37,089 bases of DNA from a virus, in IMG/VR virus record IMGVR_UViG_3300024357_000015, positions 1 through 37,089 of that record. One strand, given 5' to 3'. A model generated the notes under the pieces. The model saw nothing but the letters and a program-made list of their open reading frames with translations, searched no databases and was not told the DNA's origin. Shown here piece after piece: positions 29,571 through 35,211 of this stretch. How positions within the stretch are numbered: the stretch's first letter is position 1; every line of letters begins with the position of its first letter. The position numbers and the translations under genes are program-made.

Positions 29571-29684
29571 ATGACAACAAATAGAATTTTAACAACGCTG
29601 GTTCAATTAATTTTAGCTGGCGTAACAATTCCGCTTTTAATTTTAGCAATTAAAGATTTTAAACACGATCTAAAAAATAGATAG
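29571..29684 (+). CDS. small single-pass membrane peptide
   Basis: 37 aa: MTTNRILTTLVQLILAGVTIPLLILAIKDFKHDLKNR. One hydrophobic span (about 8-26) and a basic tail. Starts 1 nt after the previous stop with AGGAG inside the end of that gene. Confidence 0.5.
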   Translation: MTTNRILTTLVQLILAGVTIPLLILAIKDFKHDLKNR

Positions 29685-29704
29685 TTTAATTTTCAACTAA
29701 ATCC

Positions 29705-29724
29705 GACACGCCCGACAGCGGCGG
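29705..29724. repeat. GC-rich 3'-end repeat block
   Basis: GACACGCCCGACAGCGGCGG, 21 nt after the stop at 29684. A short related CGACACGCCG occurs at 29799-29808, right after the CRP-type site. Confidence 0.6.
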
Positions 29725-29782
29725 GCCTGATTTGTCCGATTTACGGCATTATGTCCGTTTTGCCAGAATTTGCAGATTTTTT

Positions 29783-29798
29783 TGTGAAATTTATCACA
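29783..29798. promoter_or_regulatory. CRP/GlxR-type palindrome (perfect)
   Basis: TGTGA-AATTTA-TCACA, centred 56.5 bp upstream of the TGTC at 29847, the same distance as at 25952 and 32630. Confidence 0.7.
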
Positions 29799-29846
29799 CG
29801 ACACGCCGTATCAAAATATGAGATTACTTACGAGTAGGTTGAAAAA

Positions 29847-29868
29847 TGTCAGTGGGTTTTGGTAAACT
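29847..29868 (+). promoter_or_regulatory. phage-type promoter: TGTC box, 10-nt gap, -10
   Basis: TGTCAG, TGGGTTTTGG, TAAACT. Drives the gene at 29896. Confidence 0.6.
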
Positions 29869-29895
29869 TGTAGGTATAAAGAAAGGAAAAACTAA

Positions 29896-30108
29896 ATGCG
29901 TTCATACTCAATTGTAGATTTGCTAGTAGACCAATACTATGCGCCTACTTCTCTCCGCCGCCGATTTAACGGGGGTATCATAAACTTCGCAGAAAAGCGT
30001 GAGGATATTTATTTATCTGAGGGCTATGAAGCGTTCGCAATTCGCTATCGCCCAACAGGGTCGTTTCAAGACCAATGGGCAACAGTAGCGGTAAGGGTGT
30101 CCGACTAA
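29896..30108 (+). CDS. hypothetical small protein, paralogue of the 26527 protein
   Basis: 70 aa: MRSYSIVDLLVDQYYAPTSLRRRFNGGIINFAEKREDIYLSEGYEAFAIRYRPTGSFQDQWATVAVRVSD. Shares the YSI.dLLV..Y...G.I..AE......EG.......T.AV.V pattern with 26527-26727. Likely a small beta protein. AAGAAAGGA upstream. It is a single-gene unit followed at once by the next promoter, whose TGTCGG box starts 2 nt after the stop. Confidence 0.65.
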   Translation: MRSYSIVDLLVDQYYAPTSLRRRFNGGIINFAEKREDIYLSEGYEAFAIRYRPTGSFQDQWATVAVRVSD

Positions 30109-30109
30109 A

Positions 30110-30131
30110 TGTCGGCGCCTTCTTGTATAAT
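30110..30131 (+). promoter_or_regulatory. phage-type promoter: TGTC box, 10-nt gap, -10
   Basis: TGTCGG, CGCCTTCTTG, TATAAT. Starts just after the stop codon at 30108. Confidence 0.6.
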
Positions 30132-30157
30132 TAAATTCTAAAGAAAGGAAAAAAAGA

Positions 30158-30409
30158 ATGTCACAATTCGCAAACTGGAAGGCTTACCCATTCACGGTGG
30201 ATGGCGTAGAATTCGTATCTCTAATTAATCCTGAAGGTACAATGTATAAACAGATACAATTAGTACCTGCTCAGATATTTACTGCTATGAATGCTGATGC
30301 TATCCGTCAGTTAATCGGTAAGGTATCTATCATGTCTAAGTCTGAAATTCAAGATGAACTAGACAAGATCAATAAGGGTTATTCAGAAGCCTACTTAGCC
30401 CTAGCCTAG
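30158..30409 (+). CDS. hypothetical protein
   Basis: 83 aa: MSQFANWKAYPFTVDGVEFVSLINPEGTMYKQIQLVPAQIFTAMNADAIRQLIGKVSIMSKSEIQDELDKINKGYSEAYLALA. Beta N-terminal half, helical second half. AAGAAAGGA upstream. Not recognised. Single-gene unit. Confidence 0.6.
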   Translation: MSQFANWKAYPFTVDGVEFVSLINPEGTMYKQIQLVPAQIFTAMNADAIRQLIGKVSIMSKSEIQDELDKINKGYSEAYLALA

Positions 30410-30415
30410 TCTAGT

Positions 30416-30438
30416 GGGGGTCTGCTTGTCAGACCCCC
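30416..30438 (+). terminator. hairpin overlapping the next promoter
   Basis: GGGGGTCTG (30416-30424), loop CTTGT, CAGACCCCC (30430-30438): a perfect 9-bp stem without a T-tract. It begins 7 nt after the stop and its right arm contains the end of the TGTCAG box at 30427, so it could act as a terminator or regulate that promoter. Confidence 0.5.
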
Positions 30439-30448
30439 CTGATAGACT
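30427..30448 (+). promoter_or_regulatory. phage-type promoter: TGTC box, 10-nt gap, -10
   Basis: TGTCAG, ACCCCCCTGA, TAGACT. The box overlaps the hairpin at 30416-30438. Confidence 0.6.
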
Positions 30449-30473
30449 TATCTTATAAAGAAAGGAAAAGAAA

Positions 30474-30635
30474 ATGTCTGCTATAAAAAGACTAATTGAA
30501 AACATACTCGCTTGCGATACCTGCTATGGAAAAGGTTATACAGGTTGGGTTTCTCCTGACGGAGACTATGATTTTGAGTATTGCGAGTGTAATCCTCAGA
30601 ACCTAATTTTGGAAGGAAGCGAGGTAATTTTCTAA
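30474..30635 (+). CDS. small zinc-binding protein, DnaJ-type zinc motif
   Basis: 53 aa: MSAIKRLIENILACDTCYGKGYTGWVSPDGDYDFEYCECNPQNLILEGSEVIF. 'CDTCYGKGYTGW' (14-25) is like one CxxCxGxG half of a DnaJ zinc finger, and CEC (37-39) may supply the remaining ligands. AAGAAAGGA upstream. TAATG overlap with the next gene. Confidence 0.6.
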   Translation: MSAIKRLIENILACDTCYGKGYTGWVSPDGDYDFEYCECNPQNLILEGSEVIF

Positions 30636-30745
30636 TGGAAATTTTTCTCTGCGATAAATGCGATACTCTCGCTGAAGTGTCCCTTCAAGGTGATACAATA
30701 AAACTAAAGAAATGCGCTTGTCTAACACTAGATTGGAAAGAATAA
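30635..30745 (+). CDS. small Cys-rich peptide
   Basis: 36 aa: MEIFLCDKCDTLAEVSLQGDTIKLKKCACLTLDWKE. CDKC and CAC could bind a metal ion. One-base overlaps with both neighbours support translation. Confidence 0.5.
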   Translation: MEIFLCDKCDTLAEVSLQGDTIKLKKCACLTLDWKE

Positions 30746-30954
30746 TGGACTACTTATACTCGCTAACTATCTCCTATGACGGAGAATTAGTTTCAACAAC
30801 CCGCTCATCGGATTTGCTAGAAATAGTAAATGCGTGGAATAAATGCGTGGACTTTGGAGATGCTAAAGAATACGCAACCTACAATTTATCAGACCCTAGT
30901 GGTAAAATGTATACTAAGAACTTTCATAGAAATGGAGTAGTAAATGGGAAGTAA
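30745..30954 (+). CDS. hypothetical protein
   Basis: 69 aa from ATG 30745 (MDYLYSLTISYDGELVSTTRSSDLLEIVNAWNKCVDFGDAKEYATYNLSDPSGKMYTKNFHRNGVVNGK), preferred because it gives TAATG coupling; an upstream in-frame ATG at 30712 lies inside the previous gene. Beta-alpha-beta appearance, not recognised. 11-nt overlap with the next gene. Confidence 0.6.
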   Translation: MDYLYSLTISYDGELVSTTRSSDLLEIVNAWNKCVDFGDAKEYATYNLSDPSGKMYTKNFHRNGVVNGK

Positions 30955-31222
30955 TTTATCAACCGAACTATCAAGTGGATTGCTAGATTTGGATTTGGAA
31001 CAACAGATAACAATTCAGTTGCGTGGTAATCATTATCCACCCGTTCCTTATTCAATGGTTTCAGTTTGTATTGAAGCGATTGACGCATACAACGAAGGCG
31101 AACACGATAAAGAAATAAATTTGCCTGAAGGTGTAAGTTGGCGTGGAAAACTTTCCGCTCCTGCGTCTGCAATTATTGACGGACACCACTTGTGGGATTG
31201 GATTATTGAAAGCGAATTGTGA
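30944..31222 (+). CDS. hypothetical protein
   Basis: 92 aa: MGSNLSTELSSGLLDLDLEQQITIQLRGNHYPPVPYSMVSVCIEAIDAYNEGEHDKEINLPEGVSWRGKLSAPASAIIDGHHLWDWIIESEL. 'VPYSMVSVCIEAIDAYNEGEHDKEINLPEGVSWRG' suggests a compact fold. Not recognised. Last gene of the 30427 operon, followed by the 3'-end hairpin repeat. Confidence 0.6.
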   Translation: MGSNLSTELSSGLLDLDLEQQITIQLRGNHYPPVPYSMVSVCIEAIDAYNEGEHDKEINLPEGVSWRGKLSAPASAIIDGHHLWDWIIESEL

Positions 31223-31241
31223 TCTAATTCGTAAATGCTGC

Positions 31242-31279
31242 GGCGTGTCGACTTGACACGACACGCCCGACAGCGGCGG
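31242..31279. repeat. GC-rich 3'-end repeat with hairpin, full copy
   Basis: GGCGTGTCG (31242-31250), loop ACTTGACA, CGACACGCC (31259-31267), then the common block up to 31279. It begins 20 nt after a stop codon. The 9-bp stem is the same as that at 27263. Confidence 0.65.
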
Positions 31280-31333
31280 GTCTGAAATGTCCGATTTACG
31301 AGCTTTAAGTAGAAGCTCCCAAAATTTGTGGAA

Positions 31334-31355
31334 TGTCAGCGCATTATGCTAGACT
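31334..31355 (+). promoter_or_regulatory. phage-type promoter, apparently leaderless
   Basis: TGTCAG, CGCATTATGC, TAGACT. The ATG at 31364 lies 9 nt after the -10 with no ribosome-binding site. A TGTCCG box is at 31288 (46 bp upstream). Confidence 0.6.
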
Positions 31356-31363
31356 AGTTTATT

Positions 31364-31498
31364 ATGAGAAAGAAAACAACTGAGGAATTACGGCGACTAA
31401 TGGAATTGCGCCGTAGTAATGCAGCCACGCCTGTAAAAAATAAAAAGGCTTATTCTCGCAAGCGCAAGCATAAATGTCGCCCCTATGGTGTAGAATAG
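31364..31498 (+). CDS. small strongly basic protein
   Basis: 44 aa: MRKKTTEELRRLMELRRSNAATPVKNKKAYSRKRKHKCRPYGVE, with 15 Lys/Arg. It may bind nucleic acid. Its 3' end contains the TGTC box and -10 of the next promoter (31475-31496). Probably translated without a leader. Confidence 0.5.
   Translation: MRKKTTEELRRLMELRRSNAATPVKNKKAYSRKRKHKCRPYGVE
31475..31496 (+). promoter_or_regulatory. phage-type promoter inside the end of a gene
   Basis: TGTCGC, CCCTATGGTG, TAGAAT, within the last codons of the 31364 gene. Drives the 31521-32526 operon. Confidence 0.55.
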
Positions 31499-31520
31499 AA
31501 TAAAGAAAGAAAGGAAAACC

Positions 31521-31613
31521 ATGAATAAATGCTCTTCATGTGGCGTAGAAACTACGCAATTTATTACCGACGACGGGGAATACTATTACCCAATGTGTGG
31601 TGAATGCTACTAA
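31521..31613 (+). CDS. small zinc-ribbon-like peptide
   Basis: 30 aa: MNKCSSCGVETTQFITDDGEYYYPMCGECY, with CxxC pairs C4/C7 and C26/C29. A minimal zinc ribbon. AGAAAGGA upstream. TAATG coupled to the GP88-like gene. Confidence 0.6.
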   Translation: MNKCSSCGVETTQFITDDGEYYYPMCGECY

Positions 31614-32332
31614 TGAAATTAAAACGTTCTAACGATAGAAAGGTTGCAAATGCAGTCTCACCCAATGGAAAAACCCCAACAATTGCCAACACTTTTGGAT
31701 TGCCTGCTGGAAAAGACTTCTCGTGTCCTGGTGCCACTAGTGTTTGTGAAAGCGTTTGCTATGCAGGAAAACTCGAAAGAGTATACAAGGGAGTAAGGGC
31801 TGTCCTGCTGCATAACTGGGAACTCCTACGCAATGCAGATATTGAAACAATGTCTCTATTGATTGATGAGATGATTGTTGACTTTGTTGCAGATTGTGAG
31901 AAAAAGTCTGCAGATAAATTATTCCGTATCCACTGGGACGGTGATTTCTTCAATGACACTTACGCATACGCATGGAAGGCTGTTATTGCTAATCATCCCG
32001 ACGTACAATTTTGGGTATACACTCGTGTAAAGTCTGCTGCTCTAATTCTAAAAGATATTCCTAACCTATCTCTTTATTACTCTACCGATGATGAGAATAA
32101 AGATATTGCTCATGAACTAAAACTAAATGACGGTATTCGCCTTGCTTATCTAGGAAAAACTTTTGCTGTCACCGAAGACAAAATGAAAGAATTAACTGGC
32201 AAGCCTGGTGCAAAATGCCCTGAGAATGCAAAACGTATTCCGTTGATTTCGACTAACGGTAGCGCATGCGTATCATGCGGTCTATGCGTTTATGGTAAAG
32301 CAGATATTCGATTTAGCGCAACTAAAAAATAG
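31613..32332 (+). CDS. GP88-family phage protein
   Basis: 239 aa from ATG 31613, which overlaps the upstream stop; an in-frame ATG at 31604 is inside that gene. The pattern 'TIANTFGLPAGKDFSCPGATSVCESVCYAGKLERVYKGVRAVLLHNWELL' (23-72, with C38, C45 and C49), 'FRIHWDGDFFNDTYAYAWKAVIANHPDVQFWVYTR' (about 103-137) and a late 'CVSCGLCVYG' matches the GP88-type family known from mycobacteriophages. Two Cys clusters suggest an Fe-S cluster or zinc. Biochemical function is unknown to me. Confidence 0.7.
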   Translation: MKLKRSNDRKVANAVSPNGKTPTIANTFGLPAGKDFSCPGATSVCESVCYAGKLERVYKGVRAVLLHNWELLRNADIETMSLLIDEMIVDFVADCEKKSADKLFRIHWDGDFFNDTYAYAWKAVIANHPDVQFWVYTRVKSAALILKDIPNLSLYYSTDDENKDIAHELKLNDGIRLAYLGKTFAVTEDKMKELTGKPGAKCPENAKRIPLISTNGSACVSCGLCVYGKADIRFSATKK

Positions 32333-32340
32333 GAGAAAAA

Positions 32341-32442
32341 ATGAAACTATACAATGCATACATGGCCCTCTATTTAGGGAATGAAGAACAACGACAAGCT
32401 GCACAAGAATATTTAGATTCCTTGGAAGAGGATCAAGAGTAA
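32341..32442 (+). CDS. hypothetical small helical peptide
   Basis: 33 aa: MKLYNAYMALYLGNEEQRQAAQEYLDSLEEDQE. AGGAG at the upstream gene's end gives normal spacing. A single acidic helix. Not recognised. Confidence 0.5.
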   Translation: MKLYNAYMALYLGNEEQRQAAQEYLDSLEEDQE

Positions 32443-32526
32443 TTGGGTTACTTAATTTTAATTGCAGGAGCTGGGATCTTCTTGGTCCCCGCTTTTATAA
32501 TTTATATTTTATATAAGAAAAGCTGA
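32443..32526 (+). CDS. possible TTG-start membrane peptide
   Basis: 27 aa if TTG is used: MGYLILIAGAGIFLVPAFIIYILYKKS. A clean transmembrane segment with a basic end. The start immediately follows the previous TAA (TAATTG), so it would depend on translational coupling. Confidence 0.4.
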   Translation: MGYLILIAGAGIFLVPAFIIYILYKKS

Positions 32527-32547
32527 GGCCCGCCCCGCACAAAAGCA

Positions 32548-32575
32548 TTTGTCAAATTACGACGTTGTGATTTTT
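32548..32575. repeat. conserved upstream block, copy 1
   Basis: TTTGTCAA(A/G)TTACGACG followed by TGTGATTTT occurs here and at 33902-33929, in the same position relative to a CRP-like site, upstream of two different promoters. Confidence 0.55.
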
Positions 32576-32581
32576 CCCACA
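32566..32581. promoter_or_regulatory. CRP/GlxR-type palindrome (one mismatch)
   Basis: TGTGA-TTTTTC-CCACA, centred 56.5 bp upstream of the TGTC at 32630 and 24.5 bp upstream of the TGTCCG at 32598. Confidence 0.5.
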
Positions 32582-32629
32582 AAAGTTTTTGAGAAAATGT
32601 CCGATTTGCCCCATTTCTAAGTTGCGGTC

Positions 32630-32651
32630 TGTCGGTCTGAAATGCTAAACT
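32630..32651 (+). promoter_or_regulatory. phage-type promoter: TGTC box, 10-nt gap, -10
   Basis: TGTCGG, TCTGAAATGC, TAAACT. TGTCCG box 32 bp upstream (32598). Confidence 0.6.
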
Positions 32652-32681
32652 ATTATTACCAACAAACGAAAGGAAGCAAAA

Positions 32682-32831
32682 ATGGCTAAGACACCAAAAA
32701 TCGGTGAAACCATTACAACTGCTCAGAGCAAAGTTTCTGGCGTTGTAAAGGAAGTCGTAAAGAACCCATCTGGCTCGGTGCGTGTTCGTCTTGATGTAGA
32801 GGGCGAAACTCGCTGGACTACTATCAAGTAG
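32682..32831 (+). CDS. small SH3-like actinophage protein
   Basis: 49 aa: MAKTPKIGETITTAQSKVSGVVKEVVKNPSGSVRVRLDVEGETRWTTIK. The 'G..itt..S...G.V.eVv.N.sGs.RVrLdv.g..RWTT' pattern recurs in actinophages and in the 33447 protein. It predicts a small beta barrel. Function unknown. ACGAAAGGA upstream. Confidence 0.65.
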   Translation: MAKTPKIGETITTAQSKVSGVVKEVVKNPSGSVRVRLDVEGETRWTTIK

Positions 32832-32889
32832 TTTATCAGATAAAACTGACCTGAGCAAGTCAATGCTAAACTGCTCACCAAGTTTATTC

Positions 32890-32911
32890 TGTCGGTGTGG
32901 TCTGATAGAAT
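32890..32911 (+). promoter_or_regulatory. phage-type promoter: TGTC box, 10-nt gap, -10
   Basis: TGTCGG, TGTGGTCTGA, TAGAAT. No CRP-type site nearby. It drives the 32939 gene. Confidence 0.6.
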
Positions 32912-32938
32912 AGTAATAACAACTAAGAAAGGAAAAAA

Positions 32939-33364
32939 ATGGCAAGAAATGGCAAAGCAATAAATGTCAAGATACCTACACAAAAGGTTATCAAGGCATT
33001 AGAAACCAAGTTGGCAGAAATCAAAAAGGCGTATGCTGAACAAGGTGCTAACGAGGCTAAGTATCAAAAAGCCCGTGAAAAATGGCAGAAGGAAATTGGT
33101 AAGTGGGCTATTGAACACTTCTCAAAAGCAGAAAACATCAGAACCAATTATCGTAATTGGAACAAAACCCTAAATGTGGATTTTGACCTTATCGTAAATG
33201 AAACTGATTTTCCTGCTGAACCTGAAAAGGACTACGAGGTAATTCATCAACACTCTTACAATGAGATGAAAGAGGAAATTGAAAACGCTATCCGTATTCT
33301 GAAAATGACAGATGAGGAAGTAGTTTCCACTTCAACTTACAACGCTATCGCTAGATACTTGTAA
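32939..33364 (+). CDS. hypothetical coiled-coil protein
   Basis: 141 aa. Residues about 14-75 are helical and charged (KVIKALETKLAEIKKAYAEQGANEAKYQKAREKWQKEIGKWAIEHFSKAENIRT), then 'NYRNWNKTLNVDFDLIVNETDFPAEPEKDYEVIHQHSYNEMKEEIENAIRILKMTDEEVVSTSTYNAIARYL'. The layout resembles small cytoplasmic proteins common in actinophages; function unknown. AGAAAGGA upstream. Confidence 0.65.
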   Translation: MARNGKAINVKIPTQKVIKALETKLAEIKKAYAEQGANEAKYQKAREKWQKEIGKWAIEHFSKAENIRTNYRNWNKTLNVDFDLIVNETDFPAEPEKDYEVIHQHSYNEMKEEIENAIRILKMTDEEVVSTSTYNAIARYL

Positions 33365-33370
33365 TCCTGA

Positions 33371-33397
33371 TGGGGGAGGGGTGTTTGACCTCCCCCA
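33371..33397 (+). terminator. hairpin overlapping the next -35 box
   Basis: TGGGGGAGG (33371-33379) pairs with CCTCCCCCA (33389-33397) around a 9-nt loop, 7 nt after the stop. No T-tract. It overlaps the TTGACC of the next promoter, as the hairpin at 30416 overlaps its promoter. Confidence 0.5.
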
Positions 33398-33413
33398 CCA
33401 AATCTGATAAACT
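33385..33413 (+). promoter_or_regulatory. sigma70-type promoter without TGTC box
   Basis: TTGACC, 17 nt, TAAACT (33408-33413). It is the one plus-strand unit in this region with a classical -35 and no TGTC element. Confidence 0.55.
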
Positions 33414-33446
33414 AAATATAAGCAAACAAAACGAAAGGAAAAACGA

Positions 33447-33629
33447 ATGTCCCCAGTATTCGGAAATAACAGCGATAGTTTCTATCGCAAGGGTGATGTA
33501 TTCACAACTGGCAAGTCAGGTATCACAGGTCGCTTGGAGGAAATCGTATCAGTTAGACCAAATCTAACTAAGATTGCTCTACGCACACCTAGCAACCAAC
33601 TTCGCTGGGCTATGGTAAAGATTGGCTAA
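33447..33629 (+). CDS. small SH3-like protein, paralogue of the 32682 protein
   Basis: 60 aa: MSPVFGNNSDSFYRKGDVFTTGKSGITGRLEEIVSVRPNLTKIALRTPSNQLRWAMVKIG. 'KGDVFTTGKSGITGRLEEIV.....TKIALRTPSNQLRW' parallels the 32682 protein (G..itt..S...G.V.eVV...RVrL....RW). ACGAAAGGA upstream. Function unknown. Confidence 0.6.
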   Translation: MSPVFGNNSDSFYRKGDVFTTGKSGITGRLEEIVSVRPNLTKIALRTPSNQLRWAMVKIG

Positions 33630-33901
33630 TCGATAGCCGATAGAAACAATGGCAGTTTCGGGAATGTTCTCGCCATATGTCTTAAGTAAGAATTCCCACC
33701 AAATTTTTAGCGGGTTTCGGGTGTGTAATCGCAATTGCCCCCGCTATAAATTCCCTGGATGATCATGCGGAGTACAAAACAAAAATAGTAGACTCGTCAG
33801 AAGACGTCCAGGGGCCCAATTGGGCCACGGTCCATTCGAATGCAGCTAGCTTGGTCACCTTTCTTTCCAGGCTGGCTGCAGGGGCGCCCCGCCAAACCCC
33901 G

Positions 33902-33929
33902 TTTGTCAAGTTACGACGATGTGATTTTG
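33902..33929. repeat. conserved upstream block, copy 2
   Basis: Matches 32548-32575 except for one G/A difference in the left part, and continues into a degenerate CRP-like site TGTGA-TTTTGC-CCACT (33920-33935, two mismatches). Confidence 0.55.
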
Positions 33930-33980
33930 CCCACTAAAAAATGTCCGAATTGCCCTAGTTTGCCAATCTAACTAGACATA

Positions 33981-34002
33981 TGTCCCCCATGTATGCTAGA
34001 CT
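33981..34002 (+). promoter_or_regulatory. phage-type promoter: TGTC box, 10-nt gap, -10
   Basis: TGTCCC, CCATGTATGC, TAGACT. A TGTCCG box is 39 bp upstream (33942). Confidence 0.6.
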
Positions 34003-34031
34003 TGATAAGTATCCAATAGAAAGGAAAAAAA

Positions 34032-35063
34032 ATGGCTACAAATCTCGCTCATAAGCAAGAAGTAGAAAAAGGCGATGTGTCTTTTGCTCTTGTTGATTCT
34101 CGCTCAAATCCCGCTTGGCACTCTTTTGCCAATAAGGTGTTCGATTCAGATTCAGGAGATGTTTCAATCTCAGAAATCATGAATGGTGCTAAACTCTCCA
34201 ACTGGAATGTCCGTCTTGAAGATGTTGCGCCTCTTGCGCCACAACACAATTTCATTACTGATTCATTCCTTGTTGTTCGTGATAACCCAATGACCGATGG
34301 TGCTACTGATGTGCTATCTGTTGTAGGTTCTCGCTATAAGGTTGTTCAGAATGAAGAATTATTTTCATTCGCTGAAAATCTCCATGACGGAAATCCTGAA
34401 GTCAAGGTTGATTCTGCTGGCTCTCTAAAGCAGGGTCGCATTGTCTATGGTTCTTGGTCTTTGCCAAATGAACTAATCATTGACCCAAAGGGTGTTGCTG
34501 ATAAGACAAAACTTTATCTTATCGTTTGGACATCTCACGATGGTTCTGTTGCTGTTCAAGCAGCAATCACACCTGTTCGTGTTCGTTGCCAAAACACTCT
34601 AAACCTTGCCATGCGTAATGCTAAGCAATCTTTCAAGATTCGCCACACGCAGACCGCAGATGGAAAGATTCTCGCTGCTCGTGAGGCTCTTGGTTTATCT
34701 GTTGCTTACTTTGACCAATTCTCAAAGCAGGCTAATGAACTTTATCAGGCTTCTATTACCGATAAGCAATTTTCTGACCTTATCCGTAATCTTTACCCAA
34801 AGCCTGAAAAAGATGCTAAGGGTGCGTTGAAGAAGTGGGAAAATAAGGTTGTCTTGATTGACGAACTTTATCATAACTCACCAACTAACGCAGGAATCAA
34901 AGGCACAAAGTGGGGTGCGCTAAATGCTCTAACTGAGCGTTTGGATTATTTCCGTTCTGCTCGTAAGGGTAATACGGAATCTCTTTCCGCTTCCGCTTCA
35001 GGTTTTGACCCTGTTATCACCGCAGAGAAAAATAAAATTCTCAAAGCGGTTGTCGCATTGTAA
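34032..35063 (+). CDS. DUF932 family phage/plasmid-like protein
   Basis: 343 aa. It has the family hallmarks: 'WHSFANKVFDSDSGDVSISEIMNGAKLSNWNVRLEDVAPL' (29-68), 'LSVVGSRYKVVQNEELFSFAENLHDGNPEVKVDSAGSLKQGRIVYGSW' (95-142), 'LIVWTSHDGSVAVQAAITPVRVRCQNTLNLAMRNAKQSFKIRHT' (163-206), and 'GTKWGALNALTERLDYFRSARKG' near the end. DUF932 proteins are common on phages and plasmids; no biochemical function is established to my knowledge. It is the largest gene of the region, in a single-gene unit with a strong terminator. Confidence 0.85.
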   Translation: MATNLAHKQEVEKGDVSFALVDSRSNPAWHSFANKVFDSDSGDVSISEIMNGAKLSNWNVRLEDVAPLAPQHNFITDSFLVVRDNPMTDGATDVLSVVGSRYKVVQNEELFSFAENLHDGNPEVKVDSAGSLKQGRIVYGSWSLPNELIIDPKGVADKTKLYLIVWTSHDGSVAVQAAITPVRVRCQNTLNLAMRNAKQSFKIRHTQTADGKILAAREALGLSVAYFDQFSKQANELYQASITDKQFSDLIRNLYPKPEKDAKGALKKWENKVVLIDELYHNSPTNAGIKGTKWGALNALTERLDYFRSARKGNTESLSASASGFDPVITAEKNKILKAVVAL

Positions 35064-35071
35064 AATGCTAC

Positions 35072-35103
35072 GGGGGCGCAGAAATGCGCCCCCCTATTTT
35101 TTT
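35072..35103 (+). terminator. intrinsic terminator after the DUF932 gene
   Basis: GGGGGCGCA, GAAA loop, TGCGCCCCC, then a run with seven T's up to 35103. The strongest terminator in the window; no promoter overlaps it. Confidence 0.9.
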
Positions 35104-35115
35104 GATCTAAAGCTC

Positions 35116-35132
35116 GGCGTGTTGATTTGACA
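35116..35132. repeat. degenerate left arm of the 3'-end repeat
   Basis: GGCGTGTTGATTTGACA resembles the GGCGTGTCGNCTTGACA arms at 27263 and 31242. It follows the DUF932 terminator. Confidence 0.4.
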
Positions 35133-35211
35133 AAACAAGTTTTGCGGGGCGGGTCTGACTGTTTATTTTATCATTACGTCACAAGTTAAAAATGCCCTGG
35201 AATTTGCAGGA

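Larger units (their letters stand above)
33630..34031. other. long intergenic region before the DUF932 gene
   Basis: 402 nt without a gene. 33640-33890 is less AT-rich than its surroundings and has palindromes such as GGGCCCAATTGGGCC (33813-33827) and GGGGCGCCCC (33882-33891), with no ORF or tRNA recognised. 33902-33929 repeats the block at 32548, and from 33942 come a TGTCCG box and the DUF932 promoter. Confidence 0.5.

Noticed and set aside
26441-31279. CRISPR-like array formed by the GC-rich repeats
   Set aside because: Copies are hundreds to over a thousand bases apart with genes between, so there are no regular spacers.
32850-32876. GAGCA...TGCTC inverted repeat with TAAACT as a further promoter
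   Set aside because: It has neither a TGTC box 16 bp upstream of the TAAACT nor a -35 at 17 nt; the 32890 promoter explains the next gene better.
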